A program made the translations under genes and the position numbers. Shown here in pieces: positions 18,551 to 26,096 of a stretch of 57,266 bases of DNA (position 1 is its first letter; each line of letters begins with the position of its first letter). This stretch comes from SAR202 cluster bacterium AD-804-J14_MRT_500m. GTDB taxonomy: Bacteria; Chloroflexota; Dehalococcoidia; UBA3495; GCA-2712585. The stretch covers positions 1 to 57,266 of the forward strand of contig VEXF01000009.1 in assembly GCA_009391275.1 (NCBI GenBank), in the 5' to 3' direction. The notes beneath the pieces were generated by a model. That model ran no database searches. It worked only from the letters and a program-made list of their open reading frames with translations, and had not been told where the DNA came from.

Positions 18551-19015
18551 TTATCCAATCCGAATCACTTCAGACAAAATATCTTCCGGAGACGGCAGAA
18601 CACCTGGCGGATATTCTTCTCGAAACCTGATGGTTCCTGCTCTATCGACTATAATTATGGCACGCTTGGGACCACCATTGGATTCATTAAAAAGTACATA
18701 ATTCTTTACCATATCGCCGTGGGGATTAAAATCCGCCAAGAGCGGATACTGTATATTGCCTAAAGAATTAGACCATGCCCGATGCGAGTGCTGACTATCA
18801 CAACTAATACCCAATACTTGGGCATTTTTCTCCTCAAACCGGGCGTTGGCCCTGCTAAAAGAGGAGACTTGGTTAGTTCAACCACCTGTGAAATCAAACA
18901 CGTGGAAAGCTAATACTACCAGTTTTTCACCATTGAATTTAGACAAAGATATCTGCTCGCCTGTTTGATCTGGCAAACTAAAACCCGGAGCTACATCTCC
19001 TACGTTCGCTGACAT
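18551..19015 (-). CDS. Selenocysteine-containing peroxiredoxin (in-frame TGA)
   Basis: Reading from ATG 19015, which has a strong AGGAGGGAG site, gives a 154-residue thioredoxin-fold peroxiredoxin of the AhpC/TSA-Bcp type. The frame continues through one TGA at 18878-18880, codon 46. The residues around it are FDFTGG-TGA-TNQVSSF. In peroxiredoxins the active-site pattern is T-x-x-C, and here the TGA stands exactly at the peroxidatic Cys. Good family sequence continues on both sides: APGFSLPDQTGE and LVVLAFHVFDFT before, VLGISCDSQHSHRAW and a thioredoxin-fold C terminus after. Selenocysteine is therefore a much better reading than a nonsense mutation. Cys72 (ISCDS) is a possible resolving residue. 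A simple gene caller would report only the C-terminal half. It would reduce peroxides in the cytoplasm. Confidence 0.85.
18830..18866 (-). promoter_or_regulatory. Candidate bacterial SECIS stem-loop
   Basis: On the mRNA, CTCCTC starting 12 bases after the TGA pairs with GAGGAG. Inside, GGGC pairs with GCCC around a CAAC loop, which lies about 30-33 bases after the TGA. This distance fits the usual bacterial range for SelB recognition. The loop lacks the G normally expected among its first two bases, so the assignment is tentative. Confidence 0.5.
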
Positions 19016-19132
19016 TAATCTCCCTCCTATTGATAACGTTCGAAAGTGCTTCAACCGTGCACATTTTTACAAGCAACCACGAGATTATACAGATTGGTTT
19101 AGATTGTTACTACCGAACACGCGCGTATGTTC

Positions 19133-19161
19133 TTGACTGTATGATGCTAGTTTCTTAAAAT
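19133..19161 (+). promoter_or_regulatory. Predicted promoter of the tRNA-tuf operon
   Basis: TTGACT (19133-19138) and TAAAAT (19156-19161) lie 17 bases apart, ahead of the tRNA-Thr/Tyr/Thr-tuf genes. The position of the expected start, near 19168, falls inside the 5' arm of a 12-bp inverted repeat. Confidence 0.7.
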
Positions 19162-19164
19162 TAG

Positions 19165-19197
19165 GTGAAACGTAGCTGCTTCGCCGCTACGTTTCAC
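19165..19197 (+). repeat. 12-bp perfect inverted repeat at the tRNA-tuf transcription start
   Basis: GTGAAACGTAGC and GCTACGTTTCAC form a perfect 12-bp stem around a 9-base loop. It begins four bases after the -10 box and ends 17 bases before the first tRNA. It has no T-run on its 3' side, so it is not a standard terminator for plus-strand transcription. It may be an operator, a stabilising 5' hairpin, or a processing signal for the tRNA precursor. Confidence 0.7.
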
Positions 19198-19214
19198 GTC
19201 GGCGAAAGTTAAAC

Positions 19215-19290
19215 GCCCCAGTGGCGCAATGGTAGCGCAGCCGACTTGTAATCGGCAGGCTGGTGGGTTCGAGTCCCCCCTGGGGCTCCA
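19215..19290 (+). tRNA. tRNA-Thr (anticodon UGU)
   Basis: A 76-base type I cloverleaf with encoded CCA. The acceptor stem is GCCCCAG/CTGGGGC with T73, and the anticodon loop CTTGTAA carries TGT for ACA codons. It is the first of three tRNAs before tuf, an arrangement widely conserved in bacteria (thr-tyr-thr-tufB). Confidence 0.97.
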
Positions 19291-19377
19291 TCTCTAACCT
19301 CTGGATTGCGTGACGCGTAGCATGGACATATATTGGTGCAGACTGGCAGCTATGCTAAACTAGATCCAAACCCTTTT

Positions 19378-19465
19378 GGAGGGGTGGGTGAGTGGTTTAA
19401 ACCACCAGACTGTAAATCTGGCGCTCGAAAGGGCTTCGTAGGTTCGAATCCTACCCCCTCCACCA
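19378..19465 (+). tRNA. tRNA-Tyr (anticodon GUA)
   Basis: An 88-base type II tRNA with a long variable arm and encoded CCA. The acceptor stem is GGAGGGG/CCCCTCC with A73. The anticodon loop CTGTAAA carries GTA, reading tyrosine codons. A weak promoter-like pair (TTGGTG, 17 bases, TAAACT) lies just upstream. Confidence 0.97.
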
Positions 19466-19494
19466 AAATGTAGTGAAATTAGGAGAGCAATCGT

Positions 19495-19570
19495 GCCCAC
19501 ATAGCTCAGTCGGTAGAGCACGTTCTTGGTAAGAACGAGGTCCCCGGTTCAAATCCGGGTGTGGGCTCCA
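19495..19570 (+). tRNA. tRNA-Thr (anticodon GGU)
   Basis: A 76-base cloverleaf with encoded CCA, acceptor stem GCCCACA/TGTGGGC and T73. The anticodon loop TTGGTAA carries GGT for ACC/ACU codons. It ends 54 bases before the tuf start and is probably processed from the same transcript. Confidence 0.97.
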
Positions 19571-19624
19571 TACGAGCGAGGTAACTAGTAAATATGATCT
19601 TAAGAAATCCTGGGAGGATCTGTA

Positions 19625-20830
19625 ATGGCTAAGCAAATATACCAACGGGGAAAGCCGCACCTAAACGTCGGCACCATAGGTCATGTAGACCACGGTAAGA
19701 CTACTTTGACCGCCGCCATATCTATGGCATTGGCAGCAAGTGGCACCAACACTAAACCTCGTGCCTTCGACACCATAGACAATGCGCCAGAAGAAAAAGC
19801 CCGCGGTGTGACAATCAATATTTCTCATATAGAATATGAGACAGATGAGCGCCACTACGCCCATGTCGACTGCCCAGGACACGCAGACTACATCAAAAAC
19901 ATGATTACCGGCGCAGCCCAAATGGACGGCGCTATTCTTGTTGTGAGCGCTCCCGATGGCCCCATGCCCCAGACGCGAGAACATATATTGTTAGCCCGTC
20001 AAGTGGAAGTCCCTAAAATTCTGGTCGCCTTAAACAAAGTAGATGCTATGGAAGATGAAGAACTCCTCGAGTTAGTAGAACTTGAGGTAAGAGAGCTTTT
20101 AAACGCCTACGACTTTCCTGGCGATGATTCTCCTATAGTAAGAGTCAGTGCCCTGAAGGCTATGGAGGAGTTAGAATCCGGACAATCCGACGGTCCTTCA
20201 ACAATCGGGATTTTGGATCTAGTCAAGGCAATGGAAGACTATATCCCAGTACCTGAGAGGGCGAAAGATCTTCCATTCCTTATGCCTGTTGAGGATGTGT
20301 TTGGCATCAAAGGACGCGGGACGGTCGTTACTGGTCGGGTAGAACGAGGAACGATCAAACCTGGTGATAACGTCGAAATTGTTGGGTTCGGAGAGGTTAA
20401 AACAAGCGTGGCCACGGGCCTCGAAATGTTCCACAAAACGCTTGAAGAATCGGAAGCCGGAGATGCCGTAGGAGTTCTTTTGAGAGGCGTAGATCGAGAA
20501 GATGTGCAGCGTGGAGAGGTCCTAGCTCGGCCTGGCAGTATCAAGCCACACGCTAACTACAAAGCAGAAGTATACGTCTTAAGCAAGGACGAAGGCGGTC
20601 GTCACACTCCTTTCTTCACCGGATACAAACCTCAATTTTTCATACGAACTAGCGATATCACCGGTGAAATAAAATTACAAGAAGGCGTAGAGATGGTGAT
20701 GCCTGGCGACAACACTATAATGGAAGTAAACTTGATGTACCCCCTCGCAATGGAAGCGGGACTCCACTTTGCCATTAGAGAAGGTGGCAGAACTGTAGGA
20801 GCAGGGATCGTTACAGAGGTGCTAGACTAG
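19625..20830 (+). CDS. tuf: Translation elongation factor Tu
   Basis: A 401-residue full-length EF-Tu, which delivers aminoacyl-tRNA to the ribosome as a GTP complex. The G1 motif GHVDHGKTT is near residue 19, the switch II/G3 motif VDCPGHADY near residue 81, and the G4 motif NKVD near residue 136. Domains 2 and 3 are intact through the usual [10 protein letters not shown] ending. GGGAGGA precedes the ATG. It is followed by rpmG after three bases. Confidence 0.98.
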   Translation: MAKQIYQRGKPHLNVGTIGHVDHGKTTLTAAISMALAASGTNTKPRAFDTIDNAPEEKARGVTINISHIEYETDERHYAHVDCPGHADYIKNMITGAAQMDGAILVVSAPDGPMPQTREHILLARQVEVPKILVALNKVDAMEDEELLELVELEVRELLNAYDFPGDDSPIVRVSALKAMEELESGQSDGPSTIGILDLVKAMEDYIPVPERAKDLPFLMPVEDVFGIKGRGTVVTGRVERGTIKPGDNVEIVGFGEVKTSVATGLEMFHKTLEESEAGDAVGVLLRGVDREDVQRGEVLARPGSIKPHANYKAEVYVLSKDEGGRHTPFFTGYKPQFFIRTSDITGEIKLQEGVEMVMPGDNTIMEVNLMYPLAMEAGLHFAIREGGRTVGAGIVTEVLD

Positions 20831-20833
20831 ACT

Positions 20834-21004
20834 ATGGCTAGAAAACGTGGAGACGTCCGAATAATCGTGACCATGCAGTGCTCAGACTGCCGTGAACGAA
20901 ATTACACTACTACAAAAAATCGTAGGAATGATACCCAACGTCTGGAGCAGAATAAATATTGTTCTCGATGTCGAATTCATAAGATGCATCGGGAAATTCG
21001 CTAG
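20834..21004 (+). CDS. rpmG: Ribosomal protein bL33
   Basis: A 56-residue protein, MARKRGDVRIIVTMQCSDC to the end HKMHREIR. It has the L33 zinc-ribbon form with CSDC and CSRC pairs, i.e. the C+ type that binds zinc. The start is three bases after the tuf stop and the gene ends two bases before secE, as in the common tuf-rpmG-secE-nusG order. Confidence 0.95.
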   Translation: MARKRGDVRIIVTMQCSDCRERNYTTTKNRRNDTQRLEQNKYCSRCRIHKMHREIR

Positions 21005-21006
21005 AC

Positions 21007-21258
21007 ATGACCAGTCGTCCCCTCCAAAGTGGGTCCAATGTAAGACGACCTTCTCAAGAACAGATGCGCGGCTTCAGGCCGGTGGAATTTATAAAAGAGG
21101 TGGTTAGCGAGCTACAAAAGGCTGTGTGGCCAAGCCGAGATGAAACGATTCGTCTCACCTGGGTCGTGGTCGTGGTGGCGGCTTTAGTGGGGTTTGTACT
21201 AGGATTCTTTGACTTCAGTCTTTCTAGGACGCTAACCAAATACATAATCCTTCCCTGA
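21007..21258 (+). CDS. secE: Preprotein translocase subunit SecE
   Basis: An 83-residue single-span SecE. The amphipathic helix motif EFIKEVVSELQKAVWPSRDET is the family hallmark and is followed by one membrane segment of about 20 residues (TWVVVVVAALVGFVLGFFDF). SecE clamps SecY in the translocon. It stands between rpmG and nusG as in many bacteria. The first 20 residues are a polar extension; a later start at Met20 is possible. Confidence 0.92.
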   Translation: MTSRPLQSGSNVRRPSQEQMRGFRPVEFIKEVVSELQKAVWPSRDETIRLTWVVVVVAALVGFVLGFFDFSLSRTLTKYIILP

Positions 21259-21305
21259 CCATTCAATTGACGTGGAAATGGATTGAAAACAAGTAGGACG
21301 CAAAA

Positions 21306-21869
21306 ATGGTTCAAGAACAAGTAGATCAAGAAGCTCAATGGTATATAGTCCATACGTATTCTGGGCAAGAAGAACGGGTCAAGAAATACTTGGAACAAAG
21401 AATCCAAAGTCTGGATATGCAAGATAAGATCTTTCAGGTTGTCGTACCCACAGAAGATGAAATTGCTATAAAAGATGGCAAGCGACGCGCAGAAAAAAAG
21501 AAGGTTTTCCCTGGTTATATTCTCGTCCAGATGAAAATGGACGACGAGAGCTGGTACGCGGTACGGAACACCCCAGGGGTGACCGGGTTCGTCTCCACAG
21601 AAGATGAATCTGATAAACGCCCCAAGCCCATCGCTCTAGAACCCCGAGAAGTCGATTTAATCATGACTCAGCTGGAATCTGAACGCCCGCGCGTCAACCT
21701 AGGTTTAGAGACGGGCCAAACAGTCCGCATCACAGAGGGACCGTTCACGGATTTCATGGGAGTAGTGAACGAGGTAGATACCGATAGGTCTCGTATACAT
21801 GTATTAGTATCATTTTTCGGAAGAGAGACCCCGGTAGAGCTAGACTTTCTGCAAGTAGAAAAACTCTAA
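21306..21869 (+). CDS. nusG: Transcription termination/antitermination protein NusG
   Basis: A 187-residue NusG with the N-terminal NGN domain ([21 protein letters not shown]) and a C-terminal KOW domain ([22 protein letters not shown]). [17 protein letters not shown] is the usual RNA polymerase contact region. It lies between secE and rplK in the standard order, and the next gene begins 10 bases downstream. Confidence 0.97.
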   Translation: MVQEQVDQEAQWYIVHTYSGQEERVKKYLEQRIQSLDMQDKIFQVVVPTEDEIAIKDGKRRAEKKKVFPGYILVQMKMDDESWYAVRNTPGVTGFVSTEDESDKRPKPIALEPREVDLIMTQLESERPRVNLGLETGQTVRITEGPFTDFMGVVNEVDTDRSRIHVLVSFFGRETPVELDFLQVEKL

Positions 21870-21879
21870 GGACTAAAAT

Positions 21880-22308
21880 ATGGCAAAAAAAGTACGCGCA
21901 GTGATTAAGCTCCAGCTCCAAGCAGCGCAGGCCACACCTGCTCCGCCGGTAGGTCCCGCCTTGGGACAACATGGTGTGAATATTATGGCGTTTGTAAAAG
22001 AATACAACGCACGTACCGCTAACCAAACCGGCACAGTGATACCGGTTCACCTAACGGTATTCGAAGATCGTTCGTTTAGTTTTGTGCTACGCACACCTCC
22101 AGCGTCGGAACTGCTCCGCAAGGCTGCCGGAGTAGAAAAAGGTTCGGGCCAACCGCTTCAAGAAAAGATAGGCACGCTCAGCAAGTCCGCTGTTGAAGAG
22201 ATAGCTAAATCAAAAATGGCTGACCTAAACTCCGCGTCACTGGAAGCGGCAGTAAAAGTAATAGAAGGAACAGCCCGCAGTATGGGAATAAATGTCGTGG
22301 AGGAGTAA
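21880..22308 (+). CDS. rplK: Ribosomal protein uL11
   Basis: A 142-residue L11. The N-terminal domain has [20 protein letters not shown], and the C-terminal rRNA-binding domain contains [21 protein letters not shown] and GTARSMGI. L11 forms the base of the L7/L12 stalk at the GTPase centre. The short gap to nusG and three bases to rplA indicate one operon. Confidence 0.98.
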   Translation: MAKKVRAVIKLQLQAAQATPAPPVGPALGQHGVNIMAFVKEYNARTANQTGTVIPVHLTVFEDRSFSFVLRTPPASELLRKAAGVEKGSGQPLQEKIGTLSKSAVEEIAKSKMADLNSASLEAAVKVIEGTARSMGINVVEE

Positions 22309-22311
22309 ACA

Positions 22312-23025
22312 TTGAAAAAACATGGAAAAAGGTTTCAGGACGCCAACAAGCTTATAGATTCTGATAGAACCTTTACACTCAGTGAAGCAATCAACCTCAT
22401 TGGGCAAATGCAAAGACCTAGATTCGACGAGTCCCTGGAGCTCCATTTACGAACAAATTCCGACCCTCGACATGCTGACCAAATGGTTCGTGGCGTAGCT
22501 ATGCTCCCTCACGGCCTCGGGAAATCTGTTCGAGTTCTGGTCTTCGCCAATGGCGAAGACGCGGAAACTGCTAGGAATGCCGGCGCAGACTACGTTGGTG
22601 ATGATGACCTTATTAGCCAAATAGAGTCGGGTTGGGTGGGATTTGACGTTGGCCTTGCCACCCCTGATATGATGAGCAAGATCGGGAAGCTCGGACGTGT
22701 CTTAGGGCGAAGAGGACTCATGCCTAACCCTCGTACGGGGACCATGGTGCCAGGTCGGGACTTACCGCGCACCATAGAAGAAGCGAAGATGGGCCGAGTA
22801 GAATACCGTATGGATCGAACCGCAATTATACATGCCCATGTTGGTAAGGTGAGTTTCTCTAACGAACAGTTGACAGAGAACATTGCATCTCTCATAGATG
22901 CAATTAACAAATCTAGGCCATCCGGTATAAAAGGATCCTTCGTTCGTACTGCTTTTATTACTACGACCATGGGCCCGAGCATTAAGCTCGATGTTGCCGA
23001 CCTTCTATCGATTAAAGTAGAATAG
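22312..23025 (+). CDS. rplA: Ribosomal protein uL1
   Basis: A 237-residue L1 with a TTG start three bases after rplK. Conserved segments include FDESLELHLRTNSDPRHADQ, RGVAMLPHGLGKSVRVLVFA and the interdomain hinge GRVLGRRGLMPNPRTGT. The family's role is to form the mobile stalk at the E site and in many bacteria to repress its own operon. The weak TTG start with no strong separate ribosome site suggests coupling to rplK. Confidence 0.97.
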   Translation: MKKHGKRFQDANKLIDSDRTFTLSEAINLIGQMQRPRFDESLELHLRTNSDPRHADQMVRGVAMLPHGLGKSVRVLVFANGEDAETARNAGADYVGDDDLISQIESGWVGFDVGLATPDMMSKIGKLGRVLGRRGLMPNPRTGTMVPGRDLPRTIEEAKMGRVEYRMDRTAIIHAHVGKVSFSNEQLTENIASLIDAINKSRPSGIKGSFVRTAFITTTMGPSIKLDVADLLSIKVE

Positions 23026-23169
23026 ACGAAACAGCCACGCTTAAGACAGCGGATCTCCACATTTGGAGTTAAAATTCTGTCCGCCGAGGCGCCGAGGCAC
23101 GGAAGACTCAGATTTGAGAGTTGTGTCCCCGCGCTTTAGCGTGGGGATTTGTTATTTAGAGGACTAAAA
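23026..23169 (+). promoter_or_regulatory. rplJ leader, probable L10-L12 autoregulatory region
   Basis: The 144 bases between rplA and rplJ are structured. A tandem GCCGAGGC repeat lies at 23083-23098. A stem CCCCGCGC/GCGTGGGG with a TTTA loop at 23127-23146 follows, then T-rich sequence and the rplJ ribosome site. In many bacteria this spacer binds the L10-(L12)4 complex and represses rplJL. The match is by position and structure, not by an alignment to the known RNA family. Confidence 0.6.
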
Positions 23170-23724
23170 ATGCCAACGGATCGAAAGATACGCCAAGTGG
23201 CAGAACTAAAAGATCGCTTGGCTAGATGCACAATAGCGATTGCAACTACTGCAACAGGTCTTTCCGCTAATGATATGAATGACTTGCGAAAAAACCTTCG
23301 ATCTAAAAATGTAGAATTCCGCGTTGTCAAAAACACATTGACGTATCTCGCCGCAGACGAAGCAGAATTATCTGAACTCAAGGGAATCGTTCAGGGACCC
23401 ACCGCACTCGCTTTCGGTTATGCCGATCCAGTAGAGGTTGCTAGCGCACTCCACGCGTATATCCAAGCCAAACGTTCCCCTTTAATAATTCAGGGGGGAG
23501 TGCTGGAGCACAGAGTACTTAGCACCGATGAGATAACCACTTTAGCCTCGCTACCATCTAGAGAAGTACTGATAGGCCGCCTATTGGGTCAGATGCAATC
23601 GCCGATTTCCCGGCTTATGCGACAACTCCAGAGCCCGATAACCGGACTAGTTACGGTTCTACCTGGGCCTCTAGCTGGATTAACAAACGTTTTACGACAA
23701 CGAGCCGCACAACTCAGAGTCTAA
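23170..23724 (+). CDS. rplJ: Ribosomal protein uL10
   Basis: A 184-residue L10, the anchor of the L7/L12 stalk. ATG 23170 is chosen over an in-frame upstream codon at 23149 because AGAGGA sits before it and the protein then begins MPTDRKIRQVAELKDRL as in the family. A C-terminal helix (LTNVLRQRAAQLRV) binds L12 dimers. Codons before the start belong to the regulatory leader. Confidence 0.96.
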   Translation: MPTDRKIRQVAELKDRLARCTIAIATTATGLSANDMNDLRKNLRSKNVEFRVVKNTLTYLAADEAELSELKGIVQGPTALAFGYADPVEVASALHAYIQAKRSPLIIQGGVLEHRVLSTDEITTLASLPSREVLIGRLLGQMQSPISRLMRQLQSPITGLVTVLPGPLAGLTNVLRQRAAQLRV

Positions 23725-23771
23725 CCTTGACCATAGATCTAAAATCTTTTTGACGTTAATCAGGAGGGGAA

Positions 23772-24158
23772 ATGAATAAAGAAGAAATCCTACAAGCGAT
23801 AAAAGATATGTCTGTCTTAGAGCTTTCCGAACTAGTCAAAGAACTCGAAGACCAGTTCGGCGTATCAGCCGCTCCCGTAGCAGTTGCAGCCGCCGTTCCC
23901 GTTGGTGGAGCAGCATCGGCCGCAGATGCACCCCAAGTTGAAGAGCAAACTGAGTTTACCGTAGTCCTGCAAGATATCGGACCCAACAAAATCAACGTTA
24001 TCAAAGCTGTAAGGGAACTGACATCTCTGGGGTTAAGAGAAGCCAAGGAAATGGTTGAAAGTGCGCCCAAACCCATCAAAGAATCCGTATCGAAAGACGA
24101 AGCAACAGAGATAGAGAAAAAATTGGTCGAAGTAGGGGCTACCGTAGCCGTACAATAG
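23772..24158 (+). CDS. rplL: Ribosomal protein bL12
   Basis: A 128-residue L7/L12. The N-terminal dimerisation helices ([18 protein letters not shown]) lead to an Ala-rich hinge, followed by the factor-binding domain [22 protein letters not shown] and [24 protein letters not shown] precedes the ATG. In most bacteria rpoB follows; here the next gene is a small zinc-ribbon protein. Confidence 0.98.
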   Translation: MNKEEILQAIKDMSVLELSELVKELEDQFGVSAAPVAVAAAVPVGGAASAADAPQVEEQTEFTVVLQDIGPNKINVIKAVRELTSLGLREAKEMVESAPKPIKESVSKDEATEIEKKLVEVGATVAVQ

Positions 24159-24177
24159 ACTGAATTCCCACCTCAGG

Positions 24178-24195
24178 CTAGGAGGATTATCCTAG
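24178..24195 (+). promoter_or_regulatory. Hairpin covering the ribosome site of the zinc-ribbon gene
   Basis: CTAGGA and TCCTAG form a 6-bp stem around GGATTA, immediately before the GTG start at 24196. The AGGAGG ribosome site is partly inside the 5' arm and loop. A competing pairing CACCT (24169-24173) with AGGTG (24194-24198) would cover the start codon itself. This could tune translation relative to the ribosomal protein genes upstream. Confidence 0.45.
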
Positions 24196-24453
24196 GTGAG
24201 CAAACGTAAAGATAGAGAACGATTTCTGGCTCAAAAACAATTGAACCCGGACTATGTCGGCTTCAGGGGACATACCCTGGGAGCCGGCGTGGAACCCACC
24301 ACACAACTCGAAAGTATAACCTGCACCCGATGCGGTCGAAAGCGCAATGTTGCAGCAGGCGTAGCTCTTGAGCATTCTGGTGATTACATCTGTTCGACTT
24401 GTGAAGATGAGTTGGAAACTGAACCCTCTGACGAAGACCAGACAAATCCATAA
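24196..24453 (+). CDS. Small zinc-ribbon protein of unknown function
   Basis: An 85-residue protein with a GTG start and AGGAGG upstream. The C-terminal half carries two CxxC pairs, CTRC and CSTC, 22 residues apart, forming a probable zinc ribbon. The N terminus is basic (SKRKDRERFLAQKQ) and the last 15 residues are acidic. It lies 37 bases after rplL and is likely transcribed with the ribosomal genes. I do not recognise a named family; nucleic acid or ribosome binding is only a guess. Confidence 0.75.
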   Translation: MSKRKDRERFLAQKQLNPDYVGFRGHTLGAGVEPTTQLESITCTRCGRKRNVAAGVALEHSGDYICSTCEDELETEPSDEDQTNP

Positions 24454-24546
24454 GAATCAATAGTCAAAAACTGATTACAGTTGTATTGATAATTTATTGA
24501 ATCAGCCAACGCTGCGCCCTTCCTATCTCACTACATAGATCATCCT

Positions 24547-24586
24547 AATATGGGTTCGGGTGGCCCAATCCCGCCAGACCCGTATT
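24547..24586. terminator. Possible bidirectional terminator between convergent genes
   Basis: AATATGGGT pairs with ACCCGTATT (nine pairs, one G-U). An inner TGGC/GCCA stem can form. The sequence lies between the ribosomal protein operon and the oppositely transcribed S41 gene. There is no long T-run, so efficiency is uncertain. Confidence 0.45.
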
Positions 24587-24628
24587 ATTAGTGATATGTT
24601 TGGCGCCACCCGCCGATCAATCCAGTTT

Positions 24629-26008
24629 CTATCGATAATCTGGGAGAAGACTGTCGAGATGGTTGTACGCGGCATTCAACTGAGAATCCCTACCCAACGA
24701 TATATCTTGTTCAGTTAAAGGTGCGTCTTCATCTGGCTTTAAGCCGTCGCCAAATAAAGAAAGCCCCGAAGGTGTAAACCATCTTGATGTTGGTATGTAT
24801 ATCGCTGATCCGTTACTTAGCTCGATGTATACGTTAGAACTTCCTAGCCCGGCAGTTCGTACTCCAATGATAATCGCCCCCACAGAATCCCGTAGTACAG
24901 CAGCGAAAGCTTCTGCTGCTGCTCCGGTCCCTTGGTTGACTAAAACAACCAGCTCCATCCCGCCTGTCAAAAAACCGCTTTCCTCTATGGTAAAGTCTCG
25001 CCTCTGCTCATTGTTGTTGATTTCATATATGAATGGACCAGCAGGAACAAACTGACCTGCAACAGCACTCGCATATTTAACAGAACCCTCTTTGTTGTTA
25101 CGGAAATCGACTATAATGCCTAGTGTATCTAACTGATTGAACCGTTCTAACACATCCAGCGTCTCATTTAGAGTACCTTCACTGAACTCTATAAATCGGA
25201 GGTATCCCACGGAGCCCGGTAGCAACGACATCTCTATCGTTGGAATTTCTATTAAAGCCCTCGTTACATTTATCTCTCTTGACTCATCTTCCCCGGGCCT
25301 TTGGATGAGAAACGTTACCCTGGTACCTGCAGCACCTTTTACATATTGAGATGCAATTTCTAGGCTTTGTCCTTCAACTGAACGTCCGTTTACCTTGAGT
25401 ATAAAATCCCCTCTCTTTAAGCCGGATTTCTCGGCGGGACCGCCACTCATCGGTGATATGATCGTTAATTGACCGTCCTGTAATCCGATTACAGCGCCAA
25501 TTCCTTCATAGCTTGATTTGTTTATTTCCTTTATCCGTTGATATGTTTCAGAGTTCAAATATCCACTAACTGTATCGGGCAGTGAGTCCAACATACCGAA
25601 AAGCGCCGCTTCAGCTAATGCTAGCTTATCAATGTCCGGCGATCTGATAAGTATCAAACTTTTGACCCGCCATACATCCTCCAGTTCTTCTGGAACTTGC
25701 TTCGGTGGCTTATCAATCACATCGCCTAGTTCTGTGAGCAGAGGATAAGCCGGCATGTTTGCAAATTTGAGCATTTCTCTTATGGCACCATTCATTACAA
25801 CATCAGCACTGAGTGTGGAGGAATCGACATATAAGTCAGTAATACCCTCCCAAGCTTCCCACATTACGGCATCGTGCCTAGGTTCATGAGACCCGAGATT
25901 TGCACATCCAATCCCAATGGCGAACACAACAGGAATGATAGATAAACGAATCATTACCTTTGTCAAGTTAAGAGTGCAGCTGGATAAATTAATAGGCATA
26001 TTGTCCAC
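24629..26008 (-). CDS. S41 (Ctp)-family lipoprotein lacking the catalytic Ser-Lys dyad
   Basis: A 459-residue protein with the C-terminal processing peptidase layout. It has a lipoprotein signal (IIPVVFAIGIGC), an N-terminal helical region, a PDZ domain around residues 165-260 (GIGAVIGLQDGQLTIISPM; GLKRGDFILKVNGRSV) and the S41 core. In active enzymes the core reads S-x-S-x-S-E and later G-K-G. Here the first motif is GTGAAAEAF, putting Ala363 at the nucleophile, and GLGSS puts Leu388 at the general base. The fold is kept (FTPSGLSLFGDGLKPD) but the dyad is gone. ATG 25999 or 25954 are alternative starts. It is divergent from a peptide transporter. Confidence 0.85.
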   Translation of the reverse strand: MDNMPINLSSCTLNLTKVMIRLSIIPVVFAIGIGCANLGSHEPRHDAVMWEAWEGITDLYVDSSTLSADVVMNGAIREMLKFANMPAYPLLTELGDVIDKPPKQVPEELEDVWRVKSLILIRSPDIDKLALAEAALFGMLDSLPDTVSGYLNSETYQRIKEINKSSYEGIGAVIGLQDGQLTIISPMSGGPAEKSGLKRGDFILKVNGRSVEGQSLEIASQYVKGAAGTRVTFLIQRPGEDESREINVTRALIEIPTIEMSLLPGSVGYLRFIEFSEGTLNETLDVLERFNQLDTLGIIVDFRNNKEGSVKYASAVAGQFVPAGPFIYEINNNEQRRDFTIEESGFLTGGMELVVLVNQGTGAAAEAFAAVLRDSVGAIIIGVRTAGLGSSNVYIELSNGSAIYIPTSRWFTPSGLSLFGDGLKPDEDAPLTEQDISLGRDSQLNAAYNHLDSLLPDYR

Positions 26009-26050
26009 AAAAGTCGGCGACGTTCAGTGTCCAGTTCAAAACTAATGCCA

Positions 26051-26080
26051 TTGTAGCATCGGTTGAATTTGAACTAAAAT
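26051..26080 (+). promoter_or_regulatory. Candidate promoter of the peptide transporter operon
   Basis: TTGTAG (26051-26056) and TAAAAT (26075-26080) are separated by 18 bases and lie just before the substrate-binding protein gene. If correct, the leader is very short. Confidence 0.45.
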
Positions 26081-26096
26081 CACAACCATCCCTAAC

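Noticed and set aside
18551..18814. A short 87-codon peroxiredoxin-like frame, as if a truncated gene
   Set aside because: The upstream sequence is in the same frame, has a strong start and reads as peroxiredoxin up to a TGA at the catalytic position, so the full 154-residue selenoprotein is the better model.
22590..23060. A 156-codon minus-strand frame opposite rplA
   Set aside because: It is antisense to a clearly conserved ribosomal protein gene and has no family features.
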